From Apus apus (lineage: Eukaryota; Chordata; Aves; Apodiformes; Apodidae), in assembly GCF_020740795.1 (NCBI RefSeq), contig NC_067285.1, positions 16,918,001 to 16,982,000 on the forward strand: a stretch of DNA of 64,000 bases, read 5' to 3'. The notes under the pieces are model-generated. The model searched no databases. It saw nothing but the letters and a program-made list of their open reading frames with translations, and was not told where the DNA came from. Both the position numbers and the translations under genes were made by a program. Positions 33,670 to 56,825 of this stretch are shown here, in pieces. Numbering within the stretch: position 1 is the first letter of the stretch; every line of letters begins with the position of its first letter.

Positions 33670-36600
33670 ACATACCCGTTTTCTTTAAATTACATTGTTT
33701 CCCACTGGATTTGTTTTATGAAAATAAAATGTGGGCAAAATTGCAGTCCATTGCACTTTTAAATCATAGTGGAAAAGAAATACACATTTTTGTGTATGTC
33801 TACCATGTATATACATATTCATAATAATTTGCTCATGATGAGAATTGAGGCAAGGTACAAATGATTGAAAGTTGAATTTATGGAATCTAAAGTCTCTATT
33901 AAAAGATGAGTGATGAGTCACTATCTTGAGTCATAGAAGCAGTTAAGCACTGCTCATGTACTGGGCATGGAAAACCTGGAGAAGAAAGGTGCCTCAGAGT
34001 CTAAGATACGATGTCATAGCAAAAGAAGGTCATATTCCCACATGCACATTGCAGAAAACACCTCTGCTTTTAGAGATGTGTTTCTTAACCAAAAGTTGAG
34101 ATCTTAATACAGAAATTACGAGGTTGAGTCCTGCAAACTGTACTATGCAGCTAGTCAGCTGTGCTCATCGCAGTGTTTTCCACTGGTTGTACTAACCATA
34201 AAGAAAATGTTGCTTAGCAGGGATTGTTTGCAATGCATAGTGGTATAGTCAAGTGGTTGGAATCTCACAGGTAGATTTTTAAAAACAAGGTATAAGGACT
34301 AATAAGGCATAATAATGAGAGAATCAACCCTCATTCTACCTTATGATTTCAGTGGGATTAGTTAGTAAATTATGTAGTACCTGTAAACTGCATGGAGAGG
34401 CTGTATCTAGGCTGATGTGATCAACAGCTGATTATTCAGTGGAAATTGAAGGATATGGGGATATAAGGAGGCTGCTCTGAGTAGTGATATAGAATGAACC
34501 AGTAAAAATTTCTATTTCGATTTTTTAATGAACATGCTTATAGAGTACTACTGTAAGACCTCATTTAATTTATAATACCATTAGCTATTTTGCTAGAACT
34601 CACCTTTCATTAGTAAAATATACTACCGATTGCTTGAATTTGGCAATAACGGGTTATATTTCAAATTAAATACACTTTTGTGTTATTTAATCACCAATAT
34701 CATTCAGACTCAAAGTATTGAAATACTATCTACCTTTCTATTGAAATTATAACCAGATACTATTCATTCCATGGCACCTAAGTGGAAGAATTAGTTTGAG
34801 CTAGTTTCAAATCTCCAGTTTGCTATATTTATGTTACTTAGAGCCAGCAACACTGAGCCATGCAATACTCTCAACTCTAGGAGTAAAAACAGACTCAAAA
34901 AGCTGCCGAGGAAAGTATCTAGAACAATTAAAAATAAATATTCCAGATCCTGCTACTTGCTGAAACCACGTTCAATTTGCAAGCAATATGTTAAAACATA
35001 AACAGGTACATATCTAGATGTCTGCTTTTCTTGAATGGAAATACAATGTAACTACATGAAAGGTAAGGATCAGGAAGTGAAGAAACATTTTAGTGAAAAA
35101 CCATTACCTTTAGCATATAATGCAGTCTGCTCTCGAGTTTACATTACACTGTACTGAAAAAATACAGTTAATAAAAGGTGGCTTGTATTACGTAAAGTTA
35201 TATTAGGATTTGTTTTATTATATTTTCATAATCTTGTTTTAGTTAATCCATGCCACTCTCTCACTGTACAACTAATTTTATTTGAACGTCAGTCTTAACA
35301 GAGTCAGGATTTGGCAGGTTTCTATACGCTCAGTGTGTTAACAAAAGGAAAATATTCTTCTGACTACCTATGTATCTTAGATGTGGTCATAATCCATCTG
35401 CAAGTTTGAAGAACTAGGAAAATTGGTATTTGGAGATGAAACATTAACTTTAGTTCTTAATATAGGATTCCTGAAGCATAATTTTTCTCTCACAAACAAT
35501 ATTCTGTCAAGCTTCAACTTTTTTTATTGTAATTTTCTAATATTACCTAATTAGGGGGAAAATTTAAGTAGCTGAGTAAATTTAAGGTATTCTGTATATA
35601 GAAACAAACCTGGTTCGTTGTATGTTTGGAAGCTAGCGCATATTGTGGAATAAAAATCCCATGTTTATAGGTAGGAGTTACTTTAGTGAGCAATATTTTG
35701 CTATCAATTCTCTCTTGCAACTTGCACTTTAACTCATGCATCTTGCCTTCAAATTCAAGATTACTTGTTACCACTTGGAAGGATTTTACTGTATTATGCA
35801 AATAGTCTTATTCAGATGTATTTTCTCTGTTAAACCCATCTTCTTCATCCTGAAAGATGCAACTAGGGATATTCTCCTAATGTAGAAAAGTGATTTCAAA
35901 AAGCGGGAAAACATTTTGAGATGCTTTTGATTGCAGATATAATTCCAACACCTTTTGTCAGACAAATTTTGAAAATGTAGGTTTCGTATCCTTAACAATC
36001 AAATGTCATTTATCTATAGCACACTTCACTGTTTTATGCAATATGAGTTGGAAAGTTATGTATAAGCAGTTTTTCATTTGCACTATCCATTAAATTGTAG
36101 ACAGGGAGGTAATTTCCAAAATAAACGTTAGCTTTGTCAGCATTGTCAGAGGACACACTGCCAGAAGTTCAAAACAACAGTATGTAGTACAATTTTAAAG
36201 TGTGGTTTCGTTGCTTCCTTGAAGGCAATTGAATAGATGATGAATTGTCATCTTTTCAAATCTGAAGTAAGAACAACTAGCAAAGCATTTTTGTATTTTC
36301 TTACTTGGAGACATCAATTCCTGCAGGAAAATATGCCCATACAACAGAATATTAAATTGTTTCCCAGTTAAGAAGAATTTAATGTGCTATTAATATATGA
36401 AGGAACTGTTGTACTGTGATCTAACACTATAGTATAAAAAGACTTAAACTTATGGTGACATCCATGATTTGTATTGATTTCCAGCGCAGTGCAGACTTAG
36501 GACAACAGAAATACCTGGACCTTGGAGCCTGAGATGAAAGGGCACCACAGCCCAAGTCACAGGTACAGCCACATGCACGCAGATCCTCTGTGTCCTCCAC

Positions 36601-39600
36601 AATGAGAAATTTAACTGTCTTCCCAACATCACCTATTCTGAATCTATAGCAACCCTCCTCTAATATGCAAAGCTATTTTTAGCATCAGGGCAGCCTTGAA
36701 AACAGCAGGTAAAGCATGAAAAGAATGAATAAGTGGTTGTGGTGCTTGCCTGTGAATAGAAGCTATATTTAGCTTTTCAGAGAGAGAGCTCTTAATATAC
36801 GTAATGTGTATATGAAGGGAGATCTGCCTCCTGAGGGTAGGCAGAGGTGACAGAAACATAGAGTAGAGCATTATTACTACCTAAGCGGTTATATGAAAAA
36901 GTCATTATCTCAGATTGTTCTGTTTAGGAAAATAAATTGTTAATGGAATCAGGTATCTTTGATTCAGTCTTCATTTGCAAAGAATGTATTGCATTAGTTT
37001 CCCTGAGTGAAAAGCAAATTGAGCAGCAGCTCCAAGCTCTTTTCAGCCAGGTTCTCTAGGGAAGTTTCATAGACCCTCCTTTCCAATGCTTGGGTCCAAG
37101 ATTCTGGTTTCTGTGATACCGCCTCTGCTCCGAGTCACCACTCTTGGTTTATTGTCTTCCTCTTTTGCTTATTTGTTCTTCTGTTTGCTGCAAAAAAAAT
37201 GCCTAGGAGCAAAAGCTACATGTGCCTTTGTTTAATCAGTAGTGTGTGCCAGCTATTTAGCTGGGGAACGATGTTGCTTCATGACGAGTTCATTACTTCT
37301 TACTGATGTATAATACTGAGGCTGGGAATTAGGCCCTCCATTTTTAATGAGACCTAGAAGTGATTGGTGTCTAAAAGAAAGCCAGTTGTATGGAATTTAG
37401 ATTGTTGTCTTAGAAAAGTGATATATAGGAAGCGCTGTAAGCTCAAAATGTGAATGTTGTTATACACGTTCTATATATACATATTCTATAACTAGAACAT
37501 GTATCTCTCTGTTGCTACTAAAATTACATTTAAAACTACAGCCAGTTCTTTGGTAATGTTGTGTTGGTTTTGCTCTCCCACTGCAGAGGGAGAGAGCCAG
37601 CAGCAAAAAGAGCAAATCTTTTCTTAAAGCTGTATTGAGTAAATAGCATATCAGCATATGAGCAAACAGATGTGATGGGTTTCTTCAGCCCTCCAAAGTC
37701 TTCTCTGCAGGGGGATGTGGTTCATAAGGAAAAGGGAGTGGTATCTTACTTGGTGGAGAGTCTGTGCTGGGCTTTGTGCAGCGTGCTCACCATACGGTGG
37801 GGTGTTAGGCAGATCTAGTATTTGCTTGAGGTAAAAGGAATTAACTCTAACCAAAATTAGGTATTTTTCCAAATTTCTTGAATTGATCAAACAATAAAAA
37901 TACCACTAAAATACAGTTGTGTAAATATCACCAACAACCCCTTAAAATGCTTCAGTGCTGACCCAAACCCCAACTTTGTAAAGCATTTGGATTAGCAACA
38001 GTGAAACAATAAGATGCATTTTAGTCACATTGCACAATTCATTATGTCAGTGGCACTCCAGCGAGGCTTTTACTTGAACTATTTCAGTGACTTCAGTGGC
38101 ACTAAGATTTCTTTTATTGTGAATTATTCAGGACATCCAAACTTTCTGATTTTAATGAGTAAAGATTCTTTCCCCAAAAGCCTGTTATCTCTACGATGTA
38201 ACAAATACATTTGCTATGTACATGTAAATAAATAACATTTAGTTACTTTTTTATGTCTGCAAAATGACAAGGGAAATTAAATACAAGTTTATAAAGATTA
38301 CAATAATTCTGCAGGGAGCCAATGCCATGAAAAAGTACAGAAGGGCAATGTAAGATAGCACAGGTCAAGGAAAGGATTTTATACCATGCTGTCTGTTTTT
38401 AATTAGCATCTTGGCAAACTGGAAGAGCTCAAACATTTTTCCATGAAGAAATGTATTATAGACTTTTCTAGCTGCCAATTAAATGGCATTTAGCTACAGT
38501 GACAGTGGTATGTTGTTTTTGGTCTGTAGAAAGCACTTGCTCATGCTAAAAAATCTGGGACATTTTGTTTTGGATACAGGGCTCTTACTGGACTGGATTT
38601 TCTCTCTGATTTTTACTCCAGGCATGAAGATTACCTCCTATGAACAACTACTAAATTAATAAATAGTGTAGGGGTCTGGTAGAGTAAATATAATTGTCAA
38701 GTGTCTGTATACATCTCTTGAGGATCTGCCCTCCAGTTAGATGATAACTTTTAATCACTTCTAGATAAATATAGAGCCTTTTATGAGGTTTGTATTTTGT
38801 CCTGTTTGGTCCAGACTGAGGTGGTTTGTCACCAGTTCTGCCTTATGGTTCATTTAACTGTAAGCATTTGTAATATGAAAATGCCCCTCAGATGTGTGGC
38901 TCCCTATACATTTTCTCTTAACAGCAAAGCCAATACACCCTGACCTCAGCTGCTGCATCTGGTGATCCCACTCTGCTGGGAAACAATGCAGGAGCTAAGG
39001 AACAGCTGAGGAAACCCAGAGATTTATACAGGCATCCAGTCTCGTTTGGAGGAGCAGGAATAGACAACCTCAGAGGAAACTAGGGGTCAGTACATAACAA
39101 GATCAATAGGATTTATGGTGCCTTTTTCATAGTGAAGGGCCAATGCAGTAGTTGAGGTTATGTCCATGTCTGACCTGAAGGACAGTTAGATTTTTTTGTC
39201 TGATAGTTTGTTCTGCTTTTTTTTTCTTTAATACATGAGGTAAAGCTACCGAGCTGTGGTACTTGCCTGCCTGCTCTTAGAGCAGCAAGAGAGTCAGACT
39301 GGAATGAACCGTTATCCCACTGAATGTGTAAACACAGTTAACAGTAGCAGTATTGTCAATATCAGCCATTCAAAGATGATAGGTTTAAAATTTTATGATA
39401 CTGGTTTCAAAATCATGTGATATAAAACCATTACATTTTTGATACTTAATATCTAGCTTCTTGGCCTTTATGCATCTTGGTTACCCAGGAGGTTGGATGA
39501 AGTGTCCTCCCTTGCTCCCTCCCAACCTCAGAGAGCTTTCAAAAATCAGAAGGGGTAGAAATCCTATAGCTTTAAAGTATCTTCTGAGGTAATTTCTAAT

Positions 39601-40268
39601 AAGCTCTACCATTTAAAAACCTGCAATTGAAAATAAAGCATCAAGAACCATAAAGATGTCCTGAGCCCTGGGTTGTAACAAAATCTGTCAATTGGTCAAA
39701 TTCTGGTGTATCTAAGCCAGTAAGTACACACAGAGCCACCTAAACAGTCACCAGGATATGCTCAGTGGAGCAGGTGTTCTGCATCACCATGCAATTTTGA
39801 GCATGAGACCCAAGACCTGACTCTTTTCAGAGGTGATAATTTCCAACTCCACAGTGGAACTGTGAACTGGCTACTTTATGCAAGGGAAAGGAGACCACCC
39901 TCCAAGTTTTTCTTTCCTTTAAAGTTGGCAGGAATGAAGTAGCCATTTCCTCAGCTTTTTGACACAGTGACTGGCCTGGTTGTTCTGCTTTTAATGAAAC
40001 TTTTGTGGTATAATAAAGAAGGATATCCATAATACAGACCCATATGACGGGAGAGGGTAAAGTTGGAAGAACTTTCTAAATAAAAAGTTCTGGGCAACCC
40101 TGTGATAGTTCCTAAGATAGTCTGTATTATGAGCTGCTGTAAAGGCATCTCAAATTTTATTATGCCTAACCTGCAGAAGGCCTCTTCCTGGCAAAGGCTC
40201 TTAGTGCCAGATCCACCAGGAAGCACGGTCTTTTCAGAACTGTTTAGAATTCACAAGACTTAGTTTTG

Positions 40269-40274
40269 TTTATT
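40269..40274 (-). terminator. AATAAA downstream of the unassigned ORF
   Basis: On the - strand AATAAA follows the stop codon by 28 nt, with a mildly T/G-containing stretch after it. It is meaningful only if the 40302-40604 ORF is a transcribed terminal exon. Confidence 0.25.
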
Positions 40275-40301
40275 GAAAGTACAGCCTCAGTCTCAACTGC
40301 T

Positions 40302-40604
40302 TTAAATTTGCCATGTGCTGCAGAATTTGTTAAAAAGGGTGACACTGGGAAAGTGAAAACTCAGACTCATGAGATGTTTGAAGGAGTCTTTGATCTCAGA
40401 ATCCTTCTGCTCCAAACACAGTGGTAACATCGCAATGGCAGCATTTTGTTCTTCAGGAGATTCATGGAGGTTGGGGTGTGATTCGGCCTCTTGGGCATCT
40501 GTGTGGTTTAATACGATGGGCTTAACACCAAGCACAGTGAAGTCCATTGAAGTCTCACCATCAGTAGAGTCTGGATTAGGCCACATAATTGCAGGCAGCG
40601 TATC
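40302..40604 (-). CDS. Unassigned exon-like ORF (candidate terminal exon)
   Basis: On the - strand a good acceptor (TTGCCTTTTCTATGCTCAG, AG at 40606-40605) is followed by an open frame of 100 codons and TAA at 40304-40302. An AATAAA lies 28 nt later (40274-40269). The predicted peptide starts D-T-L-P-A-I-M-W-P-N-P-D-S-T-D-G. It is mixed in composition, with acidic and polar stretches, one N-H-T sequon and no domain that I recognise. The open frame also runs upstream to 40754, so the splice site is not needed to explain it. A 150-codon ORF can arise by chance in a window this size. No upstream exon was identified. It could be the last exon of an unknown - strand transcript, a relic, or chance. 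Confidence 0.25.
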   Translation of the reverse strand, partial: DTLPAIMWPNPDSTDGETSMDFTVLGVKPIVLNHTDAQEAESHPNLHESPEEQNAAIAMLPLCLEQKDSEIKDSFKHLMSLSFHFPSVTLFNKFCSTWQI

Positions 40605-41534
40605 CTGAGCATAGAAAAGGCAACACAATTTTCTAAAAGCAGGATAAAATAAAAGAGAACTCTTACAGTGCATGTGTCTGCAGAGGGAAACGTAGTCACC
40701 ATGAAACCACAGGTAGCTTATTAAAATATTGTCACATGCGTATAATGAAAACATATTAGGCTAATGCAACTATGCAGAAATAGTCAGTGGAGCAGAGTTA
40801 ATCCTTCAAAAAAGTATTAAATCTTTTAAAAAATAACTTTGGGCTCTATTCTGACTGTTCGCTTTCCTCAAATATTTTAGCAAACAGGCTTACTCATAGA
40901 ATTTTTCACATTGTAACCATATATTTGAGAATACTTGCTAAAAATGTTATTTTTAGTAAATATAAATAATAATAAATGCATCTGTTTGCTCTAGAAACCA
41001 ATCTACAGAAGTTGTGCTAAGTCTGGCCAAAGAACCCAAATAGTGATAGGTGGTGAATACCTCCAGTTACAAGTAGCAAAAGTATCTTTAATTTTGACCA
41101 CCATATACCTGCACCAGGCTTGTTATTAGTTGATTGGTTAGTATAAAAAATTGTTACCAAATAATTTGGATACACTGGAAGAAATAAACTATCTGATTTG
41201 CATGGTATTAAGTGAATATGTGAGAAATAATCAGGCACTAAGGCTTGCTTGTCTCTGGTGAAAATGAAAGAGGTGAAGTACCACAGCATATTAATGAAAT
41301 GCAGGAAATACTAAAATTTGCTCTGCTCAGCGCAGTGATGAGTGATTCTCTGTTGTTGCCAAGTGGGCAGAAATAATCAAAGGGTAGCAGTGGATTATGG
41401 GGATGGTGAAAGGAAGCCAGGGCACACACCACCCCTCCTCCCACACCTACCTGTCCTGGAGGCTTCTCTCACCTGTGCAGGTGACAGAGCAGGCCAGGGC
41501 TGGCATGGGGCTGCGGCACAGCAGGCAGCTGGAA

Positions 41535-41580
41535 TAGCAGGACACCAGGATAGCAGGACACCAGGAGAGCAGGACACTGG
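41535..41580 (+). repeat. 16-bp tandem repeat, about 2.9 copies
   Basis: TAGCAGGACACCAGGA occurs twice in direct succession (41535-41550, 41551-41566), followed by a 14-bp near copy starting GAGCAGGACACTGG. It sits in a small GC-richer patch of intergenic DNA. Confidence 0.9.
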
Positions 41581-44137
41581 CGTGGGTGAGGGCAGCTCTG
41601 GCCAGCCCCTGCAGCCCCGGCCCAGGCAGCTGTACAGGTGGTCTCGCTCAGGTCCATGCTGGGACCTGCTGGCCTGCTCAGCACTGAAGCCAAACCACCT
41701 GTGTCAGCCAGAAGTGCAGTATCTCTCTGCCCACACAGGAACACCTCTGCCAGCAAGCACCTCCCTTGCGTTACCGGGTGAAGATTTTTCAGCTAAAACA
41801 TTGTCAAATGATGGGAAGCAAACTGAGTAATACGAGCCACAGCTCCTTCATCCCTCCTGCTGAAACCTTGCTGAGAGAAAAATAAATAAATTTTGAATGG
41901 TATTGTGCCTAATCAGTACCTGAAACACCAGTGAAAACAAGCTAGCAAAGACAGAGAGGCAGGCGCTCAGATGTGGGCACCACAGGCACTTGCCTGCTCT
42001 GTTACCCAGAAAACAAAAAGTGATGGCATGGGTAAAGGATGAGCCAAATGTTGCCATGGCTGGGGAGCAGCTATGCCACTGAAAATCCACAAACCAATTC
42101 ATTTTTAAACTATTACATGGCAAGAAATGAGATACAGAGCTTGGTACAAAAGGACCCTGAAAAATGTGATTTATGCCCCTCTTTTGACAGAGCTGTTATA
42201 AGTATTCATAATATTTGCAATTTTAGAAAAAGTAGTTGTTTTGGCATGGGGTTTGGAATAGAAAACTAACTTCCAGGCGGTTCTTTGCACAGACAAAATG
42301 AGCCAGGTTATTGCCCTGCTGCAGAGTGTGCTTTTTTAAATTGAAAAACAGCTACATTGCAAAGTTTTCAGAAGGTTCAAAATGTGGCTGGAGTATTAAC
42401 TAAACAGAAATGCCTAAGTAATTGATGGTGGATTTCAGTGAATGAGCTGAAGGAAATTAAACAAGAGGTTACACTATCAATGGCAAAATATTGCCATGGC
42501 AATGAGTAGCTTTGCCAGGAATAAACAAACAAACAACAACAGGCTTCTTTTCTTTCAGCAAAAAGTTAAAGAGAATTTTCTGTTCTCACCTCACCAAGTC
42601 TGTGCTTTTGGACATCTCAGAGGAGAGAAGATACTGTACCCTACTTATGCAAGTCCCACAAATCCAGCTCAGGATTAGATCGTTTCCAGAGCAAGAAGTA
42701 ACCTTTATACCTAGGGGAGGGCATCAGCATTTACTTTATAATTATTTCAGTGCTTTGGTTACTGTAATTCTGTACCATTTTCTTACAGACAGTGGAAGGG
42801 CTCAGAAATAACGCAGCTCTCTGTCACTACTAGTTGAAGTCGATCCTGCTTTAAGAGAGACTGCTGACAGGGAAGATTTCCTTATGAGCAAAAACATGGG
42901 CCCGCACTTAAATTAATAAAGAGCTTTAAAAAAAAGACACTGCAGATAGCGAGGGAGCTGAGGAAGCATGAGCTGCCCTTTTTTACAGGCACAAGTCCAG
43001 GTGAGGAGCATGATGCACAGGCACCGGGGTCCTCTCCCTTCAGTGGTGGCCCTCTGCCTCTGAAGCTTTCTAGACCTTTCTGGCCATCCTCAGTCCCTCA
43101 GAGGATGCAGTCCCACTGCTGGATGTGAGCCCCATGGGTCTCCTCTCAAGTCAGGGAGACCTCAACTGCCACCCAGGCAAGGACTCGGCAACACTAGGGT
43201 CCTGCCTGGTGTCCATATGCTGAGTTTCTGCAGTTCTGCAGGCTGCTGTCCCCTTTGCAATCTTCCACACATAGCATCTGGAATTCCCTCTGGGCATCTA
43301 TATTTGGGTATGTACTTGGCCTTGCTGGCATCGTTCCTGAGAAAGACAGATGTGGCCTGGTGTTGGTCTTGAGATTTGGAGCAGTGATTGCAGAAGCAAT
43401 GGGCCAGAGCCAGATAGCCATGTAGGGTCAAAGGAGGAGTAACCAGCAGTGGAGATCTTCTGGCTTACAGGTGTCTCCTGGTGAGGAGACAGCCATCTAT
43501 GTGCAGGAGTCAAGAGTGATCATGACTGCATTACACTTCTGTGCCATCCGATCAACCTAGTAGACTTTGTGATCTGTGTAACACAAACAGTGCTGCCAGT
43601 CTGATGAGGAAGTGTCAAGACCTATTAGAGTTTGCAAAACTCTTCTAAAAAATCCTATATTGGAAAAAATAAAATCATCCCATATTGCTTTCCAGCTATT
43701 TGGCATTTATCAGTTTTGACATTCTTTATATAATAACACTTAGGTGCTGCTTAAGTTCCCTATAAAATATTTAATGTAGTTTACTGTAAAGTCTTCAGGC
43801 TGAGGACTGTTTCTTACAGAGTATTCATACTTCAGCTAGCACTAATTTCAGTTGCAGCCTCTAGGCAGTATTGTAAAGATTCATTATTACCATCAAGATC
43901 TATCCCTACCCTGTCACTTTTCAAAGAAGGTCCATTGTAACTACAGGTTTAACATAACTAGTGTTTAAATATAGATTTAATTTTTTTTCATCTAAAATTA
44001 TCAAACCAGTCTCCAAGCAAATAATTTTTTTAACTTGAACTTTGAATTAATGTTGTCTATTTTGAATGGTGCCTGGTCCACTTTATTTAACCAGCTCAGA
44101 AAACATGTAACAAATAAGAATTGTTCTTTTTCTGGGG

Positions 44138-44160
44138 AAAAAAAAAAAAAAAAAAAAAAA
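44138..44160 (+). repeat. Poly(A) tract, A23
   Basis: The longest homopolymer in the window, about 0.8 kb upstream of the LGI1 start codon. No element body is seen in front of it. It may reflect an old insertion tail or simple slippage. Confidence 0.9.
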
Positions 44161-44476
44161 GTCAAAAAGAAAAAAGCAGTTGGGGTCTATTTTGCATGAG
44201 AAAATATTTTGTTTAGGAATGATGGTTGTAGGCATTCTCTCATACATTGTAATATTTTCCATGTGTGACAGCTTGTTTTTCAGTGGTACAAATATGTGCA
44301 ATAAGGGCTCAGGATGAAAATTAATCTAACAGCTTTTGCAGCAAAGCTTTTGATGGTTTCGCTTGATTTCATTTTCCTGTGGATGCTGCCGTTAGTTCTG
44401 CTGCTTGCAATATGTGAAGCATAATTCTCACAGGTTCACGAGGTTGTAGGGATCCAGTGAGAGATGACTGATTTCT

Positions 44477-44524
44477 TCCCCCACACGCATACACTCCACC
44501 CCACACCCACTCACCCACCCACCA
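44477..44524 (+). repeat. C/A-rich simple sequence upstream of LGI1
   Basis: A run built from CACC, CACA and ACCC units with almost no G. It lies about 420-460 bp upstream of the LGI1 start codon, so it may fall in the promoter or proximal 5' region. Confidence 0.6.
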
Positions 44525-44580
44525 GCAAAACATAATGCTGTACTATTTTTGGTAACAGGGAAAGGGCCTCCCTGTGAAAA

Positions 44581-44941
44581 CAGAAAGCAGTGTATTTCTC
44601 AGTTGCATCACTTTGCAATCTAATGCTCTGTTGTGCTTAGTGTTTTTGTGGTGATGCAAGTCTTTTTTTTTTTTTTCTTCAGCCGGTTGGATTTTCCCCA
44701 TCTTACAGCACCTCGCAGGTCTCTTCTCTGAGCAGTACGTTGCCTGAGTGAGTGGAAACATACAGATCAGCTGCAGGTTTCTGTCTACAAAAACAGAGTG
44801 AAAGAGAAAGAAGAGGGTTGGGAAAGCAGAGACAAATATTGACCTGGACTTACAGAAAGACATCCAATGGCTGAATAAAGAACCCCTGTTCATGTTTTGG
44901 GATATTCTTTCAACTGGCTGGAACAAGAGTGGATCAAAAGA
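44581..44941 (+). promoter_or_regulatory. LGI1: Probable LGI1 proximal promoter / 5' UTR
   Basis: This stretch precedes the LGI1 initiator ATG with no intervening acceptor that I can defend. It should contain 5' UTR and possibly the transcription start. I see no convincing TATA box and no CpG island, which fits a tissue-restricted neuronal gene. Two upstream ATGs are listed separately. The limits are my estimate. Confidence 0.35.
44867..44878 (+). promoter_or_regulatory. Minimal uORF (M-A-E-stop) upstream of LGI1
   Basis: ATG GCT GAA TAA, ending 63 nt before the LGI1 ATG. Its TAA is also the nearest in-frame stop upstream of the LGI1 reading frame, which limits any N-terminal extension. Context at -3 is C, so initiation is probably weak. 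Confidence 0.4.
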
Positions 44942-56482
<11,541 letters not shown>

Positions 56483-56825
56483 CACTCATAATTCTAAGAT
56501 TACATCAGACTTTCTACCATAAGTGGACAAAATGAACTAAATGCATGATGACTCTCTTATCTTACTTCCAAATGAATGCCTTTAAAAGTTGAGATTGCTA
56601 GAACAAAGTATTACTATTATCTTCATCTTTAATTGTCAAGTCTAATGGTGTTGGAAGTGGCATTTTTTAACAAAAAGAAATTAAATTAACTGTTCTTTGC
56701 ATCCACAATATGTAAATATGTGTGCAACTGCATCTGTTGCTATAAAGAATATTAAGATGTAATTTTCCATTTATTTATTCACCTGTTTGAAACAACTGCC
56801 AAATAAAATGTTTACATTTTGTGTC
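56483..56825 (+). other. LGI1: LGI1 3' UTR (proximal)
   Basis: AT-rich sequence from the stop to just past the first clear poly(A) signal. Longer forms are possible; another AATAAA follows at about 57197. Confidence 0.6.
56802..56807 (+). terminator. LGI1: LGI1 poly(A) signal
   Basis: AATAAA 320 nt after the stop, followed by TGTTTACATTTTGTGTCTTTC, a T/G-rich downstream element at the right distance. It is the best poly(A) candidate for LGI1 in the window. Confidence 0.7.

Larger units (their letters stand above)
27541..44580. other. FRA10AC1-LGI1 intergenic region
   Basis: About 17 kb of mostly AT-rich sequence. It holds two CR1 fragments (30722, 31127), a few simple repeats, GC-richer patches at about 41.4-41.7 and 43.0-43.5 kb, and one unassigned exon-like ORF on the - strand at 40302-40604. 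I recognise no other gene. The long ORFs have no known domain and no supporting splice context. Confidence 0.6.

Noticed and set aside
40369-40608. + strand ORF opposite the unassigned - strand exon candidate
   Set aside because: It has no splice or poly(A) context on its strand and no recognisable domain. It overlaps the better-supported - strand reading.
43162-43513. Overlapping - strand ORFs in a GC-richer intergenic patch
   Set aside because: They overlap in several frames, as expected from base composition, and show no domain. I could not connect them to the 40.3-kb candidate exon through a credible splice chain.
44897-44941. N-terminal extension of LGI1 from position 44897
   Set aside because: The codon at 44897 is TTG, not ATG, and a stop lies just upstream in frame. 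The first ATG in frame is 44942, which has a strong context and matches the second Met of human LGI1.
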